From contig NZ_MDJS01000001.1 in the NCBI RefSeq assembly GCF_001705515.1, positions 1,240,001-1,304,000 on the forward strand: a stretch of 64,000 nt of DNA, given 5' to 3'. Below are positions 44,165 to 51,411 of the stretch, in pieces. The notes below the pieces were generated by a model. It saw nothing but the letters and a program-made list of their open reading frames with translations. It was not told the origin of the DNA and did not search any database. The position numbers and the translations under genes are program-made. The stretch is from Mucilaginibacter sp. PPCGB 2223. Lineage in GTDB: Bacteria; Bacteroidota; Bacteroidia; Sphingobacteriales; Sphingobacteriaceae. Numbering within the stretch: the stretch's first letter is position 1; each line of letters opens with the position of its first letter.

Positions 44165-44572
44165 TTAATGGATATCATTTGAGCATGGACGCTTAACGGT
44201 ATATGCTGTTGCAATCTTTTTCTTTAAACTATCGACCGTGTTTTCCAATTTTAAAACCTTGACATTTATTAAAGAATCGTTCTGTTTTAGCTTCGAGACA
44301 AGCACGGTTTCTTTTGAGAGATTGATTTTCAAATCGTCTGCTTTTTGTTTACCACAAAAAACATTGATGATAAAAAAAATGATACCAAGAAAACAGGTTT
44401 TTGCTTGCCAATCGAAATATTGCTTTGTGCCGGTTATATTCCAGTTCGAGGTAAAACCATCCTTTCTGGCCTGATTAATTCCTTTGCCGCCGAAATAAAT
44501 GCTAACAACGAAAGACAGAAAGGGTGAGGTATCCGGAATCCTTTTACCTAAACCTGCACTGATGCCTGTCAT
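44165..44572 (-). CDS. Small membrane protein with C-terminal coiled coil
   Basis: This 135-residue protein's ATG (44570-44572) overlaps the GH5 stop by 3-4 bases, so translation is coupled. An N-terminal hydrophobic stretch (PFLSFVVSIYFGG) and a membrane helix (TCFLGIIFFIINVFCG, about residue 60) precede a heptad-like coiled coil (LKINLSKETVLVSKLKQNDS, then LENTVDSLKKKIA). It has no catalytic motif and no named family. It might anchor or assist the GH5 protein, but the only evidence is the operon. The base composition is more AT-rich than in the GH5 gene. Confidence 0.55.
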   Translation of the reverse strand: MTGISAGLGKRIPDTSPFLSFVVSIYFGGKGINQARKDGFTSNWNITGTKQYFDWQAKTCFLGIIFFIINVFCGKQKADDLKINLSKETVLVSKLKQNDSLINVKVLKLENTVDSLKKKIATAYTVKRPCSNDIH

Positions 44573-46035
44573 TTTTCCCGGCCGGTCAGAATATTTTCCA
44601 GCCTGGTTCTTTTCACATAATTTTTAAAACCGAATGATTGTGCAAGTGCGGTCAGTTGCTCGTCTGACAGGCCTTTGAACAAATTACAATATTCGGGCAC
44701 GAGCGCATCAGCTATGAGAATATGCCGCACCAGCAGCGCTATTTCCCTTTTTTGACCTTTGGGATAAGGGTTATATGCCGGAAATTCTTTAGCGAACAAT
44801 TGTTCCAACGGATCTATAACCTGCCTGATGTTTTTATCGTTAGAGCCCCATGCATCGGCGCCCAATGAATCTTTGCGGGCCAGGAATTTTGAGATCAGTT
44901 TTCGGTAGGGCGTACTTTTATCCTGGTACATGATAGCCTGCAAGCCCAAATCCTTATAGAGCCAGATGCACCAGCTTACTTTGTATTTATGATAGTAGGC
45001 TAACTGGTCTTTCAGCACCTGGTAGCGCACCTCATCTTTTTGCGGGTCGCCGGTGTAAACCGGGCCAAACTCCCCTACCCATATCGGCGCATGATGTGAG
45101 ATCATGAATTGACTTTTAGCGAGAAAATCTTTTTCAATGGTATCCCTCGTGTAGTACCGGTTATTGTTGTAGCCCGGATACTCTCCACCAAAACCCGGGC
45201 TTGCATAATCATGGTTAGCGTATACTACGTTATCCCATACCTCGGTAAACTTGCTAAAATCAGCCGCATAGCTGTCTCCTTCCAGGAAGAGGATATGATT
45301 GGCATCGATCTTCCGGATGGCATCCCGCAACCTTTTGTAATACGGGAAGAGCTTTTCGCCGGTTGGTTCGGCAGGCTCGTTTATCAAATCGTATCCTGCT
45401 ACCCAGGGTTCGTTTACATACCGTTGGGCTATCACCTCCCACAGGTGCAGGGCCCTGTCCTGGAACTCCTTGTGTATCCAGAAGGACGCAACATGGGTAG
45501 GGTTATCGCTGTGCCAATGCTGATTCTGCGCCCCGGGTAAGGCATGCAGGTCGATGATGGTGTAGATATGGTGCCTTGCGCATCTGGCTATTACGCTGTC
45601 GAGGTAGGCAAATGCGCCTTCCTTAATAACGCCCGGATTCATATCATCCTCAAAAAGATGATAATTAATGGGGATGCGAACTAAGTTTAACCCAAGGTGC
45701 TGTATATAAGCTGCGTCAGGCTCGGTAAAGTAGCTTTTAAGAAACGTATCGAAATAAAGATTGTATTTCTTTTCGCCCAATACCGCCCTCAGCCCTTCCC
45801 GCATCGTTTCTTCGTTTGACGCGTAACCGTCAATGAAATTTTCCATGTGGAGCATTCCCCCCAATCCAAAACCACGCAGACAAACGGTATCACCCTTTTG
45901 ATTGACAATCTGATCACCCGAAACCCGGAGCCGGTTCTCGTTTCCCGAACCCGGCGAGGTTTTATTATTGTCAGAACACGAAGTAAATAACAGGGCCGGA
46001 AGAATAAATAGCAGTAGATGTTTTGCTGGTATCAT
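44569..46035 (-). CDS. GH5 glycoside hydrolase lipoprotein
   Basis: This 488-residue lipoprotein has the signal MIPAKHLLLFILPALLFTSC (Cys20). The (beta/alpha)8 barrel shows CLRGFGLGGMLHMENFIDG, LGLNLVRIPINYHLF and YTIIDLHALPGAQN. The acid/base Glu is in GYDLINEPAEP (about residue 218) and the nucleophile Glu in IWVGEFGPVYTG (about residue 322). The C-terminal 90 residues (EIALLVRHILIADALVPEYC followed by NLFKGLSDEQ) form an extra helical tail outside the barrel. GH5 cuts beta-linked glucans, mannans and related glycans; the substrate cannot be assigned. It is outside the PUL and has no SusCD partner nearby. Confidence 0.9.
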   Translation of the reverse strand: MIPAKHLLLFILPALLFTSCSDNNKTSPGSGNENRLRVSGDQIVNQKGDTVCLRGFGLGGMLHMENFIDGYASNEETMREGLRAVLGEKKYNLYFDTFLKSYFTEPDAAYIQHLGLNLVRIPINYHLFEDDMNPGVIKEGAFAYLDSVIARCARHHIYTIIDLHALPGAQNQHWHSDNPTHVASFWIHKEFQDRALHLWEVIAQRYVNEPWVAGYDLINEPAEPTGEKLFPYYKRLRDAIRKIDANHILFLEGDSYAADFSKFTEVWDNVVYANHDYASPGFGGEYPGYNNNRYYTRDTIEKDFLAKSQFMISHHAPIWVGEFGPVYTGDPQKDEVRYQVLKDQLAYYHKYKVSWCIWLYKDLGLQAIMYQDKSTPYRKLISKFLARKDSLGADAWGSNDKNIRQVIDPLEQLFAKEFPAYNPYPKGQKREIALLVRHILIADALVPEYCNLFKGLSDEQLTALAQSFGFKNYVKRTRLENILTGREK

Positions 46036-46215
46036 TGTTTTTAGGTTTAAATTAGGCTCAGAAAATATATGCAGAACCGGGTAATTTATTCACATCCAAC
46101 CAGCCTTTTCTGTTACTGACAATTTCGCGACCCGAATTCAGACTTGTATGGTATGAAATAAGTAAAAAATAACCTATTAACAAATATAATATTCTATCTT
46201 GACAAAAAATTTAGT

Positions 46216-48393
46216 TTGACTGTGACAATAGCGATCAAAACAGATTTAAGCTCACTCAACGAAAGCCAACGCGAAGCGGTTATCAGTGAAGACAAGCGGC
46301 TTTTAGTTTTAGCTGGCGCCGGATCGGGCAAGACAAAAACACTTTTACAAAAACTCATTTACCTTATTGAAGAAAAGGGCGTAAGCCCCTCAAATATTCT
46401 CGCCATCACGTTCACCAAAAATGCAACAAACGAAATGATCGATCGGCTTATCATTTCGGCAGACCAAAGTGGTGGATACGAAAGGCAACTATTTGATAAG
46501 AGAAGAAGTTTTGCTGATAAACAACAAGAAAGATTTACTCAACAGAAAAAGTATAAATGGATTGAAGGATTGACAATTAAGACGTTTCATGGTTTTTGTT
46601 TTTCAATTCTTCGCAATTACGGAGTCAATGAGTTTGATAACAAGTTTCGAATTATCGGTGATGAAAAAAAAGATGCGGAAGAGGAGCTTTCAAAATATGC
46701 TGCGCCGGAGATAGTTTTCGAGGTAATGCACAAATTGCTGATCGAACAATGTGAAAATACAGAATATTTATTGCAGCTCAAACGGTATATACTTGATTAT
46801 TTGATAGATAAAATTCATTTAAAACAAGTCGACCCTCAATATTTGCCAAAAGATGGAAAGTATTTTACTACACTTAACGGAACTAAAGTCCGTTCTAAAT
46901 CCGAACAATTCATTGCAGATTGGTTTTATCGGCACAGTATCAAATTTGAATATGAACCTTTATTAAACGTTAAAGATTTCTCTTTTACCCCAGATTTCTA
47001 CATTCCTGATGCTAATCTTTATATTGAGCATATCAGCGATAAAAGTTATCCGATGAGAGACAAGGAGGAACAATTCAAAAAGGGGAATCTGTTATTGGTA
47101 AAAACGTATGAGAGCATGACGAAAGATTCTGCTCTGTTCAACCACACACTTGATAACATTGTAAAAAATCGCTTGCCTGCCGATTATCACAAAACCGTTT
47201 CAATAAATTTCAAAGAAGAATTTCACGGCTATCAGGAAGATGTAAAAGACTTTGTTCAACAGGTCATTCGCATAACCGACATGATCAAAGTTGAGAACAT
47301 CGACATAGACACTGTCTTAGAAAAAGCAAGAAAAGACCAACACGAAAGAGTGCGCAACTTTTATGAGTTGGCAATTCAAATCGTAAAAAAATATAATCAT
47401 TACTGTACTAATAAATCTTATCTTGATTTTAACGACTTAATTTCGACAAGTACTTCACTGTTTAAAAATCATATTGATATAGCTAACAGATATAAGAATA
47501 AATATCAATACATCCTGGTTGATGAATTTCAAGATGTAAACAACCTGCAAGTTGAGCTAATCAAACTCTTACTTACAGAGAGCACGCAACTTTTTTGTGT
47601 TGGCGACGATTGGCAAAGTATTTATGGTTTCAGGGGATCTAATGTAAGTTACATAGTTGAATTTGAAAGTCATTTTACCAATGCCCGAACTATCAAACTT
47701 AACTTGAATTATCGCAGCACCCAAAATATTGTCGGTGCAAGTAACGAAGTTATTAAACATAATAAGTTTAAAGTTGATAAAGATGTTTACGCTTCAAAAA
47801 GATCTGAACATAAGATTGTTGTATACTCCGGGGCAACTGAGGAGGAAAATATTCAGTTCTGTTTTGATAAAGTGAAAGAGTTGTTGAAAGATGGGTTAAA
47901 TAACGAGGACATTCTATTTCTATACCGAAGAAGTAAAATGTTTGCACCTTACTTTTATCGTTTTAAAGATGAGCACATTAAAGTTTCTTCAAAAACAATT
48001 CATGCTGCCAAGGGGCTAGAGGCTAAAGTTGTCTTTATAATTGGGTTAAAGGAGGGTCACGGTGGATTCCCTGACATCTGGTTAGAAGACAGAATTTTTC
48101 ATGTGATTAAAAAGGCAAACCACGATTTGCTTATAGAAGAGGAAAGGCGGCTGTTTTATGTTGCAATAACCAGGGCTAAGGACAAATTATTCTTAATCAC
48201 GGAAAAAGGAAATGAATCAAGTTTTTTGAAAGAAATTCCTGAGATATTTACTGTTAAGACAAGTACGCCGATCAAATCTGTCGTAGAAAAAGTAATCACT
48301 TGCAGCAAATGCTTCAGCCAACTTGAAAATCTTTGGGTAGTTTGCCCATATTGCGGTGAGAAAACAAACAAAGAGGAAAATAATGACAAATAA
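46216..48393 (+). CDS. UvrD-type helicase with internal nuclease-like domain and zinc ribbon
   Basis: This 725-residue protein starts at TTG 46216 or GTG 46222; no ATG is available before the Walker motif. Helicase motifs are LAGAGSGKTKTLL (Walker A, about residue 35), ILAITFTKNATNEM, YILVDEFQDVNNLQ (Walker B), CVGDDWQSIYGFRGSN, LNLNYRSTQNI, IHAAKGLEAKVVFI and LFYVAITRAKDKLFL. Between them, SKSEQFIADWFYRHSIKFEY then FSFTPDFYIPDANLYIEHIS resembles a PD-(D/E)XK nuclease insert, as in some helicase IV-like proteins. The C-terminus is a CxxC...CxxC zinc ribbon. The gene is visibly more AT-rich than its neighbours, suggesting transfer, and lies beside ssrA. A role in DNA repair or defence is possible. 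Confidence 0.85.
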   Translation: MTVTIAIKTDLSSLNESQREAVISEDKRLLVLAGAGSGKTKTLLQKLIYLIEEKGVSPSNILAITFTKNATNEMIDRLIISADQSGGYERQLFDKRRSFADKQQERFTQQKKYKWIEGLTIKTFHGFCFSILRNYGVNEFDNKFRIIGDEKKDAEEELSKYAAPEIVFEVMHKLLIEQCENTEYLLQLKRYILDYLIDKIHLKQVDPQYLPKDGKYFTTLNGTKVRSKSEQFIADWFYRHSIKFEYEPLLNVKDFSFTPDFYIPDANLYIEHISDKSYPMRDKEEQFKKGNLLLVKTYESMTKDSALFNHTLDNIVKNRLPADYHKTVSINFKEEFHGYQEDVKDFVQQVIRITDMIKVENIDIDTVLEKARKDQHERVRNFYELAIQIVKKYNHYCTNKSYLDFNDLISTSTSLFKNHIDIANRYKNKYQYILVDEFQDVNNLQVELIKLLLTESTQLFCVGDDWQSIYGFRGSNVSYIVEFESHFTNARTIKLNLNYRSTQNIVGASNEVIKHNKFKVDKDVYASKRSEHKIVVYSGATEEENIQFCFDKVKELLKDGLNNEDILFLYRRSKMFAPYFYRFKDEHIKVSSKTIHAAKGLEAKVVFIIGLKEGHGGFPDIWLEDRIFHVIKKANHDLLIEEERRLFYVAITRAKDKLFLITEKGNESSFLKEIPEIFTVKTSTPIKSVVEKVITCSKCFSQLENLWVVCPYCGEKTNKEENNDK

Positions 48394-48440
48394 ACTTAAC
48401 CCCAGCAATTCCGGTTAAACTTTTCAGAACCATTAGAAAC

Positions 48441-48482
48441 AAAACAACAAACCCCAGCCTTTTGGCTGGGGTTTGTTGTTTT
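48441..48482. terminator. Bidirectional terminator of ssrA and helicase gene
   Basis: A 19-bp perfect stem (AAAACAACAAACCCCAGCC, 48441-48459, with 48464-48482) and a 4-base loop abut the 3' end of the tmRNA. It serves tmRNA on the minus strand and can also stop helicase transcription. Confidence 0.9.
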
Positions 48483-48483
48483 G

Positions 48484-48848
48484 TGGAGCCGGAGGGATTC
48501 GAACCCTCGTCCAAACATGGTATAAGGTACGCTTTCTACATGCTTATCTGTTATTTAATTGTCGGGATGAAGAAGGTTAACCGATTACCTGTACCGCATC
48601 CTTAGGTACTGTTTCTCACCTGTTTGCCGTACCCCAAACAAGCCAGTTTCATTTTTCGATGCCCCTGGTGCCGCTGCAATGAAACAGAACAACGACGGGA
48701 CAAAAGCTATTCTAATTCTAAATTAGGCAGCTAAGGCGTATTGATTTTCGCCATTTGAAAGTTTGAGCGTTCAGATTAAAGCGCTAATTCACCCAACGCG
48801 CTGCATGCTTACATACTTATCTCCATCCTGTCAATTCCGGTCGACCCC
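48484..48848 (-). ncRNA. ssrA: tmRNA (transfer-messenger RNA)
   Basis: A 365-base tmRNA lies on the minus strand. The tRNA-like acceptor stem pairs GGGGTCG (5' end, 48842-48848) with CGGCTCC (3' end) using G-T pairs, followed by discriminator A; the T arm has GGGTTCGAATCCC. The tag frame at 48723-48752 reads GGC GAA AAT CAA TAC GCC TTA GCT GCC TAA, giving GENQYALAA. This tag targets stalled-ribosome products to ClpXP-type proteases. The tag resembles known Bacteroidota tags (GENNYALAA-like). CCA is not encoded. Confidence 0.95.
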
Positions 48849-48894
48849 ATCTTATTAGTGGCAGTACTGAGTTGCAGTAGTAGCGATAAGTTTA

Positions 48895-48902
48895 CAAAGA
48901 TA
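48895..48902 (-). promoter_or_regulatory. ssrA: Bacteroidota-type -7 box upstream of ssrA
   Basis: CAAAGATA on the plus strand reads TATCTTTG on the minus strand and fits TAnnTTTG. It lies about 47 bases before the mature 5' end, so a 5' leader would be trimmed. A 12-base inverted pair (TTAGTGGCAGTA at 48855-48866 with TACTGCCACTAA at 48929-48940) surrounds it. Confidence 0.4.
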
Positions 48903-48955
48903 CGCATTTTGTTACAGTAAAACTTCCTTACTGCCACTAAAAACTGCCACTGCTA

Positions 48956-50152
48956 CTACTTTCTTCCCGGGTACACTTTCAAAGCTTCTTCCAGGCATGT
49001 CATTGCTTTCTTCAAATCATCTGTATTCAAAACGTATGCCATTCTCACCTCGTTGGTACCTGCCCCCTTAGTGCTGTAAAAACCTGTAGCCGGAGCCATC
49101 ATCACTGTCTGATTGTCATAACTAAATTCTTCCAGCATCCACTGGCAAAATTTATCGGCATTATCGATAGGTAATTTGGCCACCACATAAAATGCACCGC
49201 CCGGGTTTGGGCAAAACACGCCATCCATTTTATTAAGGCTCTCGACCAAAATATCGCGGCGGTTGGTGTACTCGGTATTAACGGCAGTAAAATATTCGTC
49301 GGGCGTATCAACAGCGGCCTCGCCTGCTATCTGCTCAACCATGCCGGGGCTAAGCCTCGCCTGCGCAAATTTTAACGCTGCCGACAGGATTTCTTTGTTC
49401 TTCGTGATCATACAACCTAAACGTGCGCCGCAAGCGCTATAACGCTTGCTTACCGTATCTAAAACAACCACATTGTCATCAAGCCCGTCCAGGTGCATCG
49501 GCGAGGTAAAGGTACGGCCATCATAGCAAAATTCGCGGTATGCTTCGTCGCTAAACAGATACAGATCATATTTCAAACACAACTCCTTAAGGGCCCGGAG
49601 CTCTTCTTCCGAGTACAAATATCCTGTCGGATTATTAGGGTTGCAAATAATGACCGCCTTTGTTTTATCGGTAATCACTTTCTCAAATTCGGCTATCGGC
49701 GGCAACGCGAAACCATTTTCGATATGCGACAGGATAGGCTTCACTACCACATCGCTCTGGCAGGCAAAACCGTTGTAATTGGCATAAAACGGTTCGGGGA
49801 TGATCACCTCGTCGCCGGGGTTAAGGCAGGTCATCATCGTAATGATAATCGCTTCCGATCCGCCGGTGGTTACAATGATCTGATCGGGTGTAATATTATA
49901 ATTTAACTTGTTATAATACGCTGCGAGTTTGGTACGGTACGATAAGGTACCTTCGGATGCTGTATAAGCCCAAACCTTAAATGGGATGTTCTTGATCGCG
50001 TTAAGCATACCTTCAGGAGTTTCGATATCGGGCTGCCCGATGTTGAGATGGTATACTTTTTTTCCGTCGCGTTTAGCCTTATCGGCAAATGGAGTCAGTT
50101 TACGTATGGGCGACGCCGGCATGGCGATACCCTTGTTTGAAATTTTTGGCAT
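48956..50152 (-). CDS. PLP-dependent class I aminotransferase (aspartate aminotransferase-like)
   Basis: This 398-residue cytosolic enzyme of fold type I starts at ATG 50152. Landmarks are YHLNIGQPDIETPEGML, TTGGSEAIIITMMTCLNPGDEVIIPEPFYANY, VIICNPNNPTGYLYSEEEL, LYLFSDEAYREFCYDG and VVVLDTVSKRYSACGARLGC. The PLP lysine is in TVSKRYS. It transfers amino groups between amino acids and 2-oxoacids; the substrate pair cannot be resolved from sequence (Asp, aromatic or other). Its stop is just 107 bases from the tmRNA 5' end. A promoter must lie in 50153-50231. Confidence 0.92.
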   Translation of the reverse strand: MPKISNKGIAMPASPIRKLTPFADKAKRDGKKVYHLNIGQPDIETPEGMLNAIKNIPFKVWAYTASEGTLSYRTKLAAYYNKLNYNITPDQIIVTTGGSEAIIITMMTCLNPGDEVIIPEPFYANYNGFACQSDVVVKPILSHIENGFALPPIAEFEKVITDKTKAVIICNPNNPTGYLYSEEELRALKELCLKYDLYLFSDEAYREFCYDGRTFTSPMHLDGLDDNVVVLDTVSKRYSACGARLGCMITKNKEILSAALKFAQARLSPGMVEQIAGEAAVDTPDEYFTAVNTEYTNRRDILVESLNKMDGVFCPNPGGAFYVVAKLPIDNADKFCQWMLEEFSYDNQTVMMAPATGFYSTKGAGTNEVRMAYVLNTDDLKKAMTCLEEALKVYPGRK

Positions 50153-50231
50153 TTTACAAAACTACAAATTTGCGGCAAGGCTGCATAGCCATTTCAATGG
50201 CCTGTGTTTGTATTACCGCTTTAAAAACAAA

Positions 50232-50258
50232 AAGCCCTGCTTAAAACGAGCAGGGCTT
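50232..50258 (-). terminator. Terminator of first DUF1573 gene
   Basis: A 10-bp stem AAGCCCTGCT (50232-50241 with 50249-50258) has a 7-base loop, and the minus strand continues with a T-rich run. Confidence 0.85.
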
Positions 50259-50278
50259 CGGATATTTTTACAATATAA

Positions 50279-50704
50279 TTACGGTGCTGTACCCGTGGCT
50301 GCTCCTGTTGGCGCAGGTGTGGCAGGGGCAACTACTTCGCCTGCAATGATCAAAACTTTGGTAGGCGTTTTAGCATTTGATGTTACCACGATGCTCTTGC
50401 TGAACGGCGCAACTGCTACGGCGTTGTAAGTTATGGTGATGAGGCCTTTGTCGCCCTTTTTAACGGGTGTTTTGGTATAATCGGCAATAGTACAGCCGCA
50501 GGTTGGTTGTACATTGGTTAAAATCAGGGGTTCTTCGCCGATGTTGGTAAATTCAAACTTAGTTGTAACCGGTTTACCCTGAGGAATTTTGCCAAAATCA
50601 TATTTTTCCGAAGTAAATTTAAACTCGGGTTTGTTATCTGTTTGTGCCGATGCCGTAAAGGCGAAGCCCAGTACAACGGCGCAGATCATCATCAGTTTTT
50701 TCAT
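50279..50704 (-). CDS. DUF1573 secreted protein, copy 1
   Basis: This 141-residue protein has a signal peptide (MKKLMMICAVVLGFAFTASAQ). The single DUF1573 immunoglobulin-like domain shows YDFGKIPQGKPVTTKFEFTN, IGEEPLILTNVQPTCGCTIAD and FSKSIVVTSNAKTPTKVLIIAGEV. The conserved Cys pair CGC is present. A Pro/Ala/Thr-rich tail ends the protein. Function unknown; related to OmpL/PapD-like periplasmic folds. A close paralogue lies 140 bases upstream. Each copy has its own terminator, so they can be expressed separately. A TATCTTTA box upstream (50716-50723) nearly matches the -7 consensus. Confidence 0.9.
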   Translation of the reverse strand: MKKLMMICAVVLGFAFTASAQTDNKPEFKFTSEKYDFGKIPQGKPVTTKFEFTNIGEEPLILTNVQPTCGCTIADYTKTPVKKGDKGLITITYNAVAVAPFSKSIVVTSNAKTPTKVLIIAGEVVAPATPAPTGAATGTAP

Positions 50705-50780
50705 TTGCTTATTGATTAAAGATACTTTTCTGTATTATACGTTAAAACAGACAATAGGTTGCTTTTATTATGTACCAGGC

Positions 50781-50818
50781 AAAAAAAAGCCCTTTGTCGT
50801 ATTTGATAAAGAGCCTAT
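50781..50818 (-). terminator. Terminator of second DUF1573 gene
   Basis: An 11-bp imperfect stem on the minus strand (GGCTCTTTATC pairing with GACAAAGGGCT; one mismatch and G-T pairs) is followed by eight T. Confidence 0.75.
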
Positions 50819-50843
50819 ATAAATTCGGTATGGATACTATCAA

Positions 50844-51275
50844 TTATTGAACCGTTCCTGTTGTAGCCGTACCTGTAGGTGCTGATGGCGGCGTAGCAGG
50901 AATAACTTCGCCCATAATGATCAACACTTTGGTTGGTGTTTTGGCGTTGGAAGTCACTACAATGCTTTTGCTGAAGGGTGCAGGGTTTGCAGCGTTGTAC
51001 GTAATTTTGATGATACCTTTATCGCCTTTTTTAACAGGCGTTTTAGTGTAATCGGCAATGGTACAACCACAGGTTGGCTGCACATTGGTTAAAATTAATG
51101 GCTCTTCGCCTATATTAGTAAAAGCAAATTCGGTAGTAACTGGTTTATTTTGAGGTATTTTACCAAAATCGTGTTTTTCCTCATTAAATTTAAACTCAGG
51201 CTTGGTATCTGTTTGTGCCGATGCTGTAATTGTAAAGCCTAAAATTACCGCGCATAAAATCATTAATTTTTTCAT
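50844..51275 (-). CDS. DUF1573 secreted protein, copy 2
   Basis: This 143-residue paralogue of copy 1 is near-identical through most of the domain (HDFGKIPQNKPVTTEFAFTN, then IGEEPLILTNVQPTCGCTIA). It has a signal peptide (MKKLMILCAVILGFTITASAQ). It differs in the tail (PPSAPTGTATTGTVQ). A TATATTTG box on the minus strand (51294-51301) lies just upstream of the start. The near-identity of the copies and their direct tandem order suggest a recent duplication. Confidence 0.9.
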   Translation of the reverse strand: MKKLMILCAVILGFTITASAQTDTKPEFKFNEEKHDFGKIPQNKPVTTEFAFTNIGEEPLILTNVQPTCGCTIADYTKTPVKKGDKGIIKITYNAANPAPFSKSIVVTSNAKTPTKVLIIMGEVIPATPPSAPTGTATTGTVQ

Positions 51276-51293
51276 ATTCTTGCGTTAGATACA

Positions 51294-51301
51294 CAAATAT
51301 A
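51294..51301 (-). promoter_or_regulatory. Bacteroidota-type -7 box of DUF1573 copy 2
   Basis: CAAATATA on the plus strand reads TATATTTG on the minus strand, an exact TAnnTTTG match, 18 bases before ATG 51275. A -33 box is not clear at the standard spacing. Confidence 0.4.
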
Positions 51302-51383
51302 CTGAATTATTTAATCGTAAAAGAACAATTCAAAAAAACATTAGTTTGACAGTATAGTATAGTGTAAGCAAAATAGAATTTTA

Positions 51384-51391
51384 TACTTTTG
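51384..51391 (+). promoter_or_regulatory. Bacteroidota-type -7 box of the E1 gene
   Basis: TACTTTTG matches TAnnTTTG exactly, 20 bases before ATG 51412. A TTTG at 51345-51348 is too far for a normal -33 box. This is weak evidence for a promoter with a short leader. Confidence 0.35.
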
Positions 51392-51411
51392 CCAAGTAAC
51401 CCAAATTATAT

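Noticed and set aside
46036..48482. Integrative element with att sites at ssrA
   Set aside because: No integrase gene and no second copy of the tmRNA 3' end were found on the far side of the helicase gene; only base composition supports transfer.
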